Source: Emticicia sp. 21SJ11W-3
GTDB taxonomy: Bacteria > Bacteroidota > Bacteroidia > Cytophagales > Spirosomataceae
Length of the DNA: 64,000 bases
Assembly: GCF_024138715.1 (NCBI RefSeq)
Contig: NZ_CP092074.1
Location: forward strand, 1,240,001 to 1,304,000
Direction of reading: 5' to 3'
The stretch's first letter is position 1; each line of letters begins with the position of its first letter. The translations under genes were made by a program, and so were the position numbers. Shown here piece by piece: positions 27,943-35,859 of this stretch. The notes beneath the pieces were generated by a model. It worked only from the letters and a program-made list of their open reading frames with translations. It searched no databases and was not told where the DNA came from.

Positions 27943-27950
27943 CAAAGTTA
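27943..27950 (-). promoter_or_regulatory. -7 box (TAACTTTG) upstream of mlaE
   Basis: This is an exact TAnnTTTG match on the minus strand near the start of the operon; the -33 box is not clear. Confidence 0.4.
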
Positions 27951-28120
27951 TTAAAGTATATTGTTAAATTAATAAACCAATCCAGTTTTTACGGAATTTA
28001 TATACGTATGTGGAAAAAAATGCTCATTTTGAGTAATATAGTAATTCAAATCTATAGATTTAATAGGTAAAATTTTAAGCATTTGCGTAAAATTTCTTTA
28101 AGTTCTGCAAGTATTTTTAT

Positions 28121-28128
28121 TATTTTTG
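28121..28128 (+). promoter_or_regulatory. -7 box (TATTTTTG) upstream of the molybdenum hydroxylase operon
   Basis: This is a TAnnTTTG match 35 bases before the ATG at 28163, in an AT-rich stretch where chance matches are easier. Confidence 0.35.
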
Positions 28129-28162
28129 ATTAAAATATTGACTATCAATTAAATAAACTACG

Positions 28163-28624
28163 ATGGCAAATTACAACCTTAACATTAACGGGCGACAGTT
28201 TAATTTAGACGTTGCCCCCGACACTCCTTTGCTATGGGTTCTGCGAGACCACCTGGGTTTGCTCGGTACAAAGTATGGCTGCGGAATGGCTATGTGTGGC
28301 GCTTGCACTGTTCACATAAACGGAGAGGCAACCCGTGCCTGTATTTTGCCGGTTTCGTCTGTGAGCGCTTCAAAAATCACTACCATTGAAGGCTTATCAG
28401 AAAAGGGCGACCACCCCGTGCAAGCGGCCTGGAATGAAATAGACGTACCCCAATGTGGCTACTGCCAGGCCGGGCAGATGATGACCGCCGCTGCATTTTT
28501 GAAAAGCAATCCTAAACCTACTTTAGAAGAGATTGAAACTGCTATGTCAAACAATATATGCCGTTGTGGTACTTACCACCGTATCAGAGAAGCTGTTCAA
28601 CTTGCCTCAACCAAAATGAAATAA
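28163..28624 (+). CDS. [2Fe-2S] subunit of a molybdenum hydroxylase (IorA type)
   Basis: This is a 153-residue small subunit of the xanthine oxidase family. The plant-ferredoxin cluster ligands are Cys40, 45, 48 and 60 (YGCGMAMCGACTVH ... RAC). The second cluster ligands are Cys98, 101, 133 and 135 (PQCGYCQAGQMM ... NICRCGTYHRIREA). It passes electrons from the molybdenum site to an external acceptor. The large subunit begins 1 base after its stop. The two-subunit layout without a FAD subunit is that of isoquinoline 1-oxidoreductase and related aldehyde oxidoreductases. Confidence 0.95.
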   Translation: MANYNLNINGRQFNLDVAPDTPLLWVLRDHLGLLGTKYGCGMAMCGACTVHINGEATRACILPVSSVSASKITTIEGLSEKGDHPVQAAWNEIDVPQCGYCQAGQMMTAAAFLKSNPKPTLEEIETAMSNNICRCGTYHRIREAVQLASTKMK

Positions 28625-28625
28625 C

Positions 28626-30776
28626 ATGGATAACACAATGAATAATAGTCGTAGAGATTTCCTGAAATCAGCTGCTATGGCCGGTGGTGGTTTCATGTTA
28701 AGTTTCAGTTGGTTTGGTAAGGAGGTTTTTGCCTCTGAAACCGCAACAACCGCTGTTGCTGCCGATTTTGCCCCTAATGCTTTTCTTTCTATACACCCTG
28801 ACGGAATCGTAACCATCATGTCTCCCAACCCTGAAATAGGGCAGGGCATAAAAACGGCATTCCCAATTATTGTAGCAGAAGAATTAGATGTTGACTGGGC
28901 CAAAGTAAAGGTTTTACAAGCGCCGCTGGACACCAAAAAATTTGAGCGCCAGGTAGCAGGTGGCAGTGGGTCTATTCCACATTCATGGCAGAGACTCCGG
29001 AAAGCCGGAGCAACCGCCCGCCAGATGCTGGTTGAAGCAGGAGCCAAACGCTGGAACGTACCAGCCGCTGAGTGCAAAACCGAAAAAGGTTATGTAATAC
29101 ATACGTCTTCAAATAAAAGATTAAGCTATGGCGAACTGGCCACCGAGGCAGCACAGATTACACCACCAGCTGATGTAAAACTGAAAGACATTAAAGATTT
29201 TAGCCTGATAGGCTCAACTATAAAAGGTGTTGATAATCAGGATATTTTAACAGGAAAGCCACTTTTTGGTATTGATTTTTACCGCGAAGGCATGCTGTTT
29301 TCAATGATTCAGCGGCCACCAGCTTTTGGTTTGAAGTTAAAATCTTTTGATGCCTCTGCCGCCAAAGCCATGCCCGGCATTGTAGATGTGGTTTCTTTCA
29401 AAAATAAGGTTGCAGTTGTAGGTAAGTCTACCTGGGAAGTAAAAAAAGCCAGAGAAGCCCTGAAAATAGAATGGGAGAAAGAGGGCAACCTTGAAAGCAC
29501 CGAAGACCATAACCGAATTTTCAAGGAACTTCTTGATTCGCCTAAGGCAGATGTAAGACGTAAAGAAGGGAATGTAGAAGAGGCTTTTAAAAATGCCGCT
29601 AAAATTGTGGAGTCTGAGTACCAATGTCCATTTCTGCCGCATAATCCGATGGAGCCTATGAACTTCTTTGCGCATGTAAAACCGGATGGTGTAGAGTTAG
29701 TAGGCCCTACGCAAACGCCGCAGGCAGCTCAGACACAAACTGCCAAATTATTGAATATCGCCCCTGAAAAGGTAACAGTAGAGCTTACCCGAATGGGAGG
29801 AGGCTTTGGCCGCCGTTTGGGTACCGACTACGTGCTGGAAGCCGTTGAGGTGTCTAATCTGGTAAAAGCTCCGGTAAAGGTAATCTGGACGCGCGAAGAC
29901 GACATGACAGGCGGAAGCTATCGCCCTGCTGTTCGTTACCGTTTCCGTGCCGCGCTCGATAAACAAGGTAATATGATAGCTTATTCGCTTCGTGGCGTAG
30001 GTATCAATGCAGGTAACAGCACCCGTGAAAACAACTTTCCGTCGGGCGCTGTGCCGAATCTGTTGATAGATTCAGTAGACCACAAATCGCCGATTACAAC
30101 CGGCCCCTGGAGAGCGCCAATTACTAACTTTCTGGCGTTTGCCGAGCAGTCATTTATAGATGAAGTAGCCATTGCTGCAGGCAAAGATGCAGTGCAGTTC
30201 AGACTAGACCTCCTTGAAAAAGCCAGAAATTCGCCAACCGGGCCTGTTCGTTATGATATTGACCGTATGAAGACCGTTATAGAAATGGCAGCAGAAAAAT
30301 CAGGCTGGTTTAAAAAACGGAAGGGAATCAGCCTGGGCTTTAGTGTTTACTTCTCTCATGCGTCTTATGTAGCACAGGTAGCAGAAGTAGTGGTAAAGAA
30401 AGGCAAACCGGTTTTACAAAAAATTTATGCAGTGGTTGACTGCGGCATTGTTGTAAATCAAAGCGGTGCCAGAAACCAGGTAATAGGGGGCATTGTAGAC
30501 GGTATGGGTCATGCCATGTATGGTAACCTTACTTTTAAAGAGGGTACACCTGCGCAAAGCAACTTCAATACTTTCCGCCTGATAAAAATGAACGAGATAC
30601 CTGCGGTTGAGGTGCATTTTGTTAATAACGGTATAGACCCGACCGGGTTGGGTGAACCTGCATTACCGCCGACAGGTGGCTCAATTGCCAACGCAATTTA
30701 TAAAGCCACAGGCAAACGCCTGAAAAGCCAGCCGTTTTTAGAGCAGGAAGAAAGCCTACTGGGAAATATTTCTTAA
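28626..30776 (+). CDS. Molybdopterin-binding subunit of a molybdenum hydroxylase (IorB type), Tat-exported
   Basis: This is a 716-residue large subunit. The N-terminus has a twin-arginine signal (NNSRRDFLKSAAMAGGGFML), so the folded complex, with the small subunit in tow, probably works in the periplasm. MPT-binding segments typical of the family include NPEIGQGIKTAFPIIVAEEL, TRMGGGFGRRLGTDY, the GPWRAP stretch, and the catalytic-Glu region GLGEPALPPTGGSIANAIYKATGKR. Substrates of the family are N-heterocycles or aldehydes; this one is not identifiable. Maturation and cofactor genes are not adjacent. An alternative ATG lies at 28638. Confidence 0.94.
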   Translation: MDNTMNNSRRDFLKSAAMAGGGFMLSFSWFGKEVFASETATTAVAADFAPNAFLSIHPDGIVTIMSPNPEIGQGIKTAFPIIVAEELDVDWAKVKVLQAPLDTKKFERQVAGGSGSIPHSWQRLRKAGATARQMLVEAGAKRWNVPAAECKTEKGYVIHTSSNKRLSYGELATEAAQITPPADVKLKDIKDFSLIGSTIKGVDNQDILTGKPLFGIDFYREGMLFSMIQRPPAFGLKLKSFDASAAKAMPGIVDVVSFKNKVAVVGKSTWEVKKAREALKIEWEKEGNLESTEDHNRIFKELLDSPKADVRRKEGNVEEAFKNAAKIVESEYQCPFLPHNPMEPMNFFAHVKPDGVELVGPTQTPQAAQTQTAKLLNIAPEKVTVELTRMGGGFGRRLGTDYVLEAVEVSNLVKAPVKVIWTREDDMTGGSYRPAVRYRFRAALDKQGNMIAYSLRGVGINAGNSTRENNFPSGAVPNLLIDSVDHKSPITTGPWRAPITNFLAFAEQSFIDEVAIAAGKDAVQFRLDLLEKARNSPTGPVRYDIDRMKTVIEMAAEKSGWFKKRKGISLGFSVYFSHASYVAQVAEVVVKKGKPVLQKIYAVVDCGIVVNQSGARNQVIGGIVDGMGHAMYGNLTFKEGTPAQSNFNTFRLIKMNEIPAVEVHFVNNGIDPTGLGEPALPPTGGSIANAIYKATGKRLKSQPFLEQEESLLGNIS

Positions 30777-31148
30777 TAAGCTATCTGATAATTGTCTGCT
30801 GAGCCATTCCGGGAGGGGTGGCTCATTTTATTTTCACCTTATTTCTTGAATTTTCTGTTCTATTATTTACATTTGCTCAAAAAAAACTTCTCACTTGTTT
30901 AAAGACCTGAAATACCACCTGGCACGGCTCGCTTATCTTAGAAGCGCCTGCTCATTTGTTCCTGACACGAGCAAGGGTCTTTATTTATTGTCTCTCTGAA
31001 CATCAGTTTCTAATCATTGTTTCCATGTTGGTTTAAATACCCATGTCCTTACCATGCGTGGTGTGGCCTGATTATTTATACGTACATGAAAATGAATGCA
31101 TAGTTGTTTCATTAATAAATTTCATCATCACTTTATTTAGCACCTGTC
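30777..31148. other. Intergenic region after the molybdenum hydroxylase operon
   Basis: Near the start there is a terminator hairpin (30801-30824). Beyond it I see no ORF of note, no clear RNA fold and no consensus -7 box for the gene at 31149. Confidence 0.5.
30801..30835 (+). terminator. Terminator of the molybdenum hydroxylase operon
   Basis: A 10-bp stem (GAGCCATTCC/GGGGTGGCTC with two G-U pairs, GGGA loop) is followed by ATTTTATTTT, 25 bases after the stop. Confidence 0.75.
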
Positions 31149-32213
31149 ATGAAAAATGTTCTTGTAATAGGTATGGGAAAGGTGGGGTCTTTAGTAGGAG
31201 TGTTACTCGCTAAACGCTTTACCGTAATGGGTATGGATAAACGATACCCCGATTTTGAGTTACCCTTTGAAGTTATTCTTGGTGACGTAACCGACGTTAA
31301 TTTTTTAGAAAAAACAATTCCGAGTTTTGAGGCAGTAGTCTCTGCCATGCCTTATAACCTAAATTTGCCTATAGCCGAAACCGCACATAAGTATGGGGTG
31401 CATTATTTTGATTTAACTGAAGATGTACCCACCACGGCAGCTATCAGAGAAATGGCTAAGACCGCCAAAGCTGTAATGGCTCCGCAATGTGGTCTGGCGC
31501 CAGGTTTAATTGGTATTATAGGTGCAGATTTAGCCAGCAGGTTTACCAGATTACGTGATATTGAACTGCGTGTGGGCGCATTACCGCGCTATCCTAATGG
31601 CTTGTTGGGTTACTCGTTTACGTGGTCGCCAGCCGGTGTAATAAATGAGTATATTAATGATGCAGAGGTTATACATAACGGCACACGCAAAATGGTGCCA
31701 TCGTTGGATGGTGTAGAACATATTCAGATTGAAGGCCAGGAGTTTGAGGCCTTCAGCACATCTGGCGGTTTAGGTACCATGTGCGAAACCTACGCAGGAA
31801 TGGTAGATACCCTCAACTACAAAACTATCAGGTATCCGGGCCATGCGCGTCTCATGAAGTTTCTATTGTATGAACTCATTCTGAAAGATAAACGTGCATT
31901 GGTAGAGCAGATTCTGACAGAAGCTAAACCTGCCGTGCAGGAAGACGTAGTGTATGTTTATGCCGTGGTAGAAGGCTGGAAGGGAGAAGAACTGGCCCGG
32001 GAAGAGTTTTATGAGGCGTATCTGCCGATTGAGATTGACGGAAAGCATTGGAGGGCAATATCCTGGACAACGGCCGCATCAGTAGCGGCAGTGGTGGAGA
32101 TGGTTGCCGATGGCAAGTTGCCTCAGGAGGGCTTTATTAAACAGGAAGATATCCGATTGGGTGAGTATCTGACAACCACTAACGGTCAATTTTTTAAAAA
32201 GGAGAATAACTAA
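31149..32213 (+). CDS. Saccharopine dehydrogenase-family protein
   Basis: This is a 354-residue protein: Rossmann motif VIGMGKVGSLVGVLLAKR at the N-terminus, GDVTD and VVSAMPYNLNLPIAETAHKYGVHYFDLTED, then the Sacchrp_dh catalytic region (PQCGLAPGLIGIIGADL). It acts on saccharopine or a related lysine derivative with NAD(P)H. The downstream DUF1338 gene starts inside its stop codon (TAATG), which suggests tight co-translation and a joint lysine-catabolic role. It is slightly shorter than fungal saccharopine reductases. Confidence 0.9.
   Translation: MKNVLVIGMGKVGSLVGVLLAKRFTVMGMDKRYPDFELPFEVILGDVTDVNFLEKTIPSFEAVVSAMPYNLNLPIAETAHKYGVHYFDLTEDVPTTAAIREMAKTAKAVMAPQCGLAPGLIGIIGADLASRFTRLRDIELRVGALPRYPNGLLGYSFTWSPAGVINEYINDAEVIHNGTRKMVPSLDGVEHIQIEGQEFEAFSTSGGLGTMCETYAGMVDTLNYKTIRYPGHARLMKFLLYELILKDKRALVEQILTEAKPAVQEDVVYVYAVVEGWKGEELAREEFYEAYLPIEIDGKHWRAISWTTAASVAAVVEMVADGKLPQEGFIKQEDIRLGEYLTTTNGQFFKKENN
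32200..32204 (+). promoter_or_regulatory. Shine-Dalgarno AGGAG before the DUF1338 gene
   Basis: A clear AGGAG sits 8 bases before the ATG at 32213, inside the end of the upstream gene. Strong SD sites are uncommon in Bacteroidota, so it supports this start and the coupled translation. Confidence 0.5.
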
Positions 32214-33124
32214 TGGAAAATAGAACAGCAACTTTAACGTATGTGTTGGAAGGCCTGATGCGACGTTATCGCGAACGTGTACCTGATGTAGAGAAGGTAA
32301 CCAATGGTATGAATGCCGCGGGCATAATTGCCGATGCCAATGAAATAGAAAACGACCATATTGCTTTCAGAACTATGGGAGTGCCACAATTGGGGATAAA
32401 ATCTTTTGAGAAAATATTTATTCATTTGGGCTACCAGAAACGCGATTATTTCTATTTCGAAGGTAAAAAGCTGGATGCCTACTGGTTTTCTCCGCCAAGG
32501 CCGGAGTATCCCAGAATATTTGTAAGTGAGCTAAGAGTAAATGATTTACCTGAAAATATTCAGGATATTATCAGAAGCTATACTGATGAGGTGAAAGCAG
32601 ACCCGGTTGATAGCCTGAACCTGAACGACGGCGCGGCCATAGATGCTTTTTTGCACCAGCCTTTATGGCGCATACCAACCTGGCAAGATTATTCAACACT
32701 GCTGAAAGCCAGTGAATATGCGGCATGGGTAATCTATAATCGTTATTACCTGAATCACTACACCATTAGTGTACATAACCTGAAAGCAGGCTACAACACT
32801 ATTCAGGAGTTTAATGCTTTTCTAGAAAAAACCGGCGTGAAGCTGAATGATGCGGGCGGTAAAATAAAAATCAGTCCGGATGGAGGTTTATTGCAAAGCT
32901 CAACCGTAGCCGAAATCATTGATGCTACTTTTGAGGGCGGTGAGGTGCATCCTATTTCTGGCAGTTATGTAGAGTTTGCCGAGCGTAAAGTATTGCCGGA
33001 GTATCAGCATTTAGAACCCGCATCTATTACGCGTGAACACAGAAGAGAAGGTTTTGAAACCGGTAATGCCGATAAAATTTTTGAAAGTACTTTTACCAGC
33101 CAGACTGTGAAACGAAATAGCTAA
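32213..33124 (+). CDS. DUF1338 protein, 2-oxoadipate dioxygenase/decarboxylase (HglS) family
   Basis: This is a 303-residue protein. Characterised DUF1338 enzymes convert 2-oxoadipate to D-2-hydroxyglutarate and CO2 with Fe(II) in lysine breakdown. The expected metal and substrate residues are present: His49 and Arg53 in NDHIAFRT (His-x3-Arg), a second His at 182 or 188 (NHYTISVHNL), and Glu254 in GSYVEFAER. Start and stop overlap the saccharopine dehydrogenase gene (TAATG). The pair could carry saccharopine-derived 2-aminoadipate carbon to 2-hydroxyglutarate; the intervening dehydrogenase and aminotransferase are not in the window. Confidence 0.9.
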   Translation: MENRTATLTYVLEGLMRRYRERVPDVEKVTNGMNAAGIIADANEIENDHIAFRTMGVPQLGIKSFEKIFIHLGYQKRDYFYFEGKKLDAYWFSPPRPEYPRIFVSELRVNDLPENIQDIIRSYTDEVKADPVDSLNLNDGAAIDAFLHQPLWRIPTWQDYSTLLKASEYAAWVIYNRYYLNHYTISVHNLKAGYNTIQEFNAFLEKTGVKLNDAGGKIKISPDGGLLQSSTVAEIIDATFEGGEVHPISGSYVEFAERKVLPEYQHLEPASITREHRREGFETGNADKIFESTFTSQTVKRNS

Positions 33125-33164
33125 GCCGGAATGCCGAATGAGTGAAGCGCTTGACCCTTTACCT

Positions 33165-33207
33165 CCCTCCCTACAATGGGGTAACCCGCGTAGGGAGGGC
33201 TGGGGTT
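33165..33207. terminator. GGGAGGG hairpin between convergent genes
   Basis: Arms CCCTCCCTAC (33165-33174) and GTAGGGAGGG (33190-33199) enclose an internal GGG-TAA-CCC. On the plus strand they are followed by CTGGGGTTTTT. It works as a terminator for the DUF1338 gene. The GC-rich composition differs from its surroundings and may mark a dispersed palindromic repeat. Confidence 0.65.
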
Positions 33208-33208
33208 T

Positions 33209-34213
33209 TTAATATTCAGGCTCTGTTTTCAGTAAGGTCAACTTTCCTTTCTGCCAGGCTTTCAGGTCTTTTTTAAGATAAGGTCTGTTTCTTTTGGTAA
33301 GCCCCTCATCATCTAGTGCTTTTAAATCAGGTTTTCCGGCATTTACCCAGGCAGTAAACCAGAAATTGGCTGTGGCCGCAATAGCCTCTTTCATCTGGTT
33401 TTCTATCATACCTCCCAATGCCTGGTGGTATAGCTCAGCATACTCTTTGCTATAAACTGCCTGATTGAATTTGTTTCTTACTATTTTTCCGTTTTCATCT
33501 TTCTTAAAGATTTTATCAGCCGGAAAAGTCTTTCTTAATTCTCTGTCTTTTGCTAACAAAGTATCGGCCAGTTCATGCGAATGTTGGATGATACGCCAGG
33601 TTTCTTTGGTTATATCGTCAATGTATTTTGCCTGACCGATATTAAAACCATAGCCGGGGCCATAAGTCTCGGGTAGTTGCGCTTCCCAGAAAGAGTGGAT
33701 ACCCGTCTGATTGGTTAACTGCCCATTGTGGTTGCTTGATGTATGCAAAGGCATGTGGGCATCTGCCAGATAATGACCCAGGTCGGCGGCAAGAAAAAGA
33801 ACCTCGGTTTTTCTTTTGCCTTGCATTGATTTAGTAAGTTTATCGGTTACTTCCTGAATGTACCAGGGCAATATGCCACTTGACTGAAGCATTTTGCTAT
33901 CGTATCTGGCATAAGCCTCTTTGCTGGTTCTTGCAATGTCATCAATTGGCGTCTTGAAGTCTTCAATATCAATATAATGGCGCGGATTCTCAGTTTTATC
34001 ATTCAGGGTATATTTTCTTAAATCAGGTATGTTAGATTCCTCCGTAATAAAATCAAGGTGGTTGTAAAAGAAAACGCGGAGTTCATCAGGCAAAGCAAAA
34101 ACCGCCGATTTATTAATATGCTGATGCCCCCAGATTCCCCACGAAGATAATAACAATACCAGACCTAAACCTGCAGTAATGAGTGCTGTGCAGACAATGT
34201 TTCTCTTTTTCAT
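33209..34213 (-). CDS. Secreted zinc-dependent phospholipase C / S1-P1 nuclease-like hydrolase
   Basis: This is a 334-residue protein with an N-terminal signal or anchor helix (about 8-26), after which the mature protein begins near WGIWGHQHINKSAVFAL. That Trp-x-x-Trp-Gly-His pattern fits the trinuclear zinc fold. Further zinc ligands appear in HYIDIED, LGHYLADAHMPLHTSSNHNGQ and GIHSFWE. The last normally ends in Asp in S1/P1 nucleases, so this belongs to the phospholipase C-like side branch. It is coupled to the Ppx/GppA gene by a one-base TAATG overlap. Confidence 0.82.
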   Translation of the reverse strand: MKKRNIVCTALITAGLGLVLLLSSWGIWGHQHINKSAVFALPDELRVFFYNHLDFITEESNIPDLRKYTLNDKTENPRHYIDIEDFKTPIDDIARTSKEAYARYDSKMLQSSGILPWYIQEVTDKLTKSMQGKRKTEVLFLAADLGHYLADAHMPLHTSSNHNGQLTNQTGIHSFWEAQLPETYGPGYGFNIGQAKYIDDITKETWRIIQHSHELADTLLAKDRELRKTFPADKIFKKDENGKIVRNKFNQAVYSKEYAELYHQALGGMIENQMKEAIAATANFWFTAWVNAGKPDLKALDDEGLTKRNRPYLKKDLKAWQKGKLTLLKTEPEY

Positions 34214-35097
34214 TAGTTTTCTTCGTTCAATAATGTTTCATACACTAGTAACAGGATACCGTCTTTCAGGCCAAGGTCAGGAACAATGATTTCATCCGCT
34301 TCTGCCCATTTCATAACCGAAATATAGATGTCAGATGCTGGTACAATTACATCGGCACGGTCGGCATTGAGTTGTAACAGATTAATTCGTTCTTCAAGTG
34401 TAAACTGGTCAATATAATTACGTTTTCTTTCCAGTTCTTCCAGCGATGCCATGCCGTTAGGTTTGCTTTCAATCATGTTAAAAAGCTTGGAGATATTACC
34501 CCCGGTACCTACAGCTATTACCTTTTCATGCACGGGTATGGTTTCATTAACCCATGCTTTCATTTTTCGCCATACATCGGGGGCTTCCTTATGTTCGAGC
34601 AACCTAACCGAACCTATTTTGAAAGATTTTGCTGCTATTTTTGTTCTCCCTTTGTAGATATTCAGTTCGGTGCTTCCTCCCCCCACATCAATATGCAGGT
34701 AAGTTTTGTCGTTTTCAAGAACTGCAATAATCACATTGTTGATTAGCTCGGCCTCTTTTTCACCGTCAATGAGGTGAATCTCCATCCCCAGTTCATTTTT
34801 TATTCGCTCCACAATATTACTGCCATTCTCTGCTTCTCTCATGGCAGATGTGGCGCATATCATGTAAGCGTCTACCTCGTGTAGTTCCATCAATAACCGG
34901 TAGGCCATCAATAGTTTTTTTATTCTGGCTTCACTTTCGTACGATATTTTGCCTGTATTAAAAACATCCATACCCAGGCGCAGGGCAAATCGCACGTATT
35001 CTACTTTTTTGAAGCTTATTTTCTTTTTGTCATGCAGCACCGACGAAATTTGCATCCGGGCTGCGTTTGAACCAATATCAATAGCGGCAATTTTCAT
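34213..35097 (-). CDS. Ppx/GppA-family phosphatase
   Basis: This is a 294-residue ASKHA-fold protein: phosphate-1 motif IAAIDIGSNAARMQI, the YMICATSAMREAENG segment, phosphate-2 motif HIDVGGGSTELNIYKG and adenosine-side motif VIAVGTGGNISKLFN. The family hydrolyses polyphosphate or guanosine pentaphosphate. Only the two ASKHA domains are present; the C-terminal HD-like domains of E. coli Ppx are missing, as in short bacterial versions. The zinc hydrolase starts inside its stop codon. Confidence 0.92.
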   Translation of the reverse strand: MKIAAIDIGSNAARMQISSVLHDKKKISFKKVEYVRFALRLGMDVFNTGKISYESEARIKKLLMAYRLLMELHEVDAYMICATSAMREAENGSNIVERIKNELGMEIHLIDGEKEAELINNVIIAVLENDKTYLHIDVGGGSTELNIYKGRTKIAAKSFKIGSVRLLEHKEAPDVWRKMKAWVNETIPVHEKVIAVGTGGNISKLFNMIESKPNGMASLEELERKRNYIDQFTLEERINLLQLNADRADVIVPASDIYISVMKWAEADEIIVPDLGLKDGILLLVYETLLNEEN

Positions 35098-35145
35098 TAA
35101 ATCTTATTCAGTATTTAGAAGGATTTGCAAAAATACCTCTTTTTA

Positions 35146-35460
35146 TTAAAACTGCCCGTTTTTATTACCCAAAACCAACCAGACCTCCTCTTTATACCCG
35201 CGTCCGATAGGAATCTGCCTGCCTTTAATCTCTACATCAGTGGCTGTAAAGGCCTCAATTTTATTCATAGCCACCAGAAAAGACCTATGCACCCGCAGAA
35301 AATTTGCCTTTGGTAACTCTTCTTCAATTTCACTTAAAGCAAGTTTGGTTATAATCTCATGAGAAGCAGTTGTGATTCTAATGTATTCGCGCTGGCTTTC
35401 AATATAAAGAATCTCATCATAGTAAATCTTAATGTTTTTCTTGTTTACATTAAAATAGCG
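35146..35460 (-). pseudogene. LytTR DNA-binding domain cut off from its receiver by an in-frame stop
   Basis: Reading on in the same frame after the TAA at 35461-35463 gives 104 residues up to a stop at 35146-35148. The product is RYFNVNKKNIKIYYDEILYI, then ESQREYIRIT, LPKANFLRVHRSFLVAMNKI and IPIGRGYKEEVWLVL. This is a complete LytTR domain. There is no in-frame ATG, GTG or TTG near its beginning, so it cannot be made alone. Together with 35461-35859 it would form a normal 237-residue REC-LytTR regulator. The cause could be a nonsense mutation, a sequencing error or stop-codon readthrough. Confidence 0.85.
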
Positions 35461-35859
35461 TTATTTCTTTTCTTCCTGATGGACTGAAACCGGCGGTAAT
35501 AAGCCATTTGGGCTCATTTTATTTACTGCCTTCAGAAAACGGCTCAATTCAATGGGTTTTAGCAGGTAATCAAGTACATTATGTTCATAACCTTCAAGCG
35601 CGTATTCATGGTAGGCGGTTGTCAGAATAACTTTTGGCGGGCTATGCAAAGTTTTGATGAAGTCGATGCCCTTTAACCTCGGAAGGTTGATATCAAGGAA
35701 AATTAAATCTATTTTGTGCTTGCGCAGTATATCTGTGGCCAATATGGCATTGGGGCAAACGGCTATTAATTGCAAAAAGGGTACCTCGCTGATGTAGTCC
35801 TGCAGAATTTCGGCAGCCAGAGGCTCATCTTCTACTATAAGGCAGTTAAATTGTTGCAT
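35461..35859 (-). CDS. Receiver (REC) part of a LytTR response regulator, ended by an in-frame TAA
   Basis: This is a 132-residue frame with all receiver features: acidic residues Glu10-Asp11-Glu12, phospho-acceptor Asp56 (IFLDINLP), TTAYHEYALEGYEHNVLDYLLKPI with the conserved Thr/Lys, then a short linker ending VHQEEKK and TAA. The same frame continues into an intact LytTR domain, so the gene looks interrupted. It overlaps the sensor kinase gene upstream by 14 bases, a normal kinase-regulator operon. Confidence 0.9.
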   Translation of the reverse strand: MQQFNCLIVEDEPLAAEILQDYISEVPFLQLIAVCPNAILATDILRKHKIDLIFLDINLPRLKGIDFIKTLHSPPKVILTTAYHEYALEGYEHNVLDYLLKPIELSRFLKAVNKMSPNGLLPPVSVHQEEKK

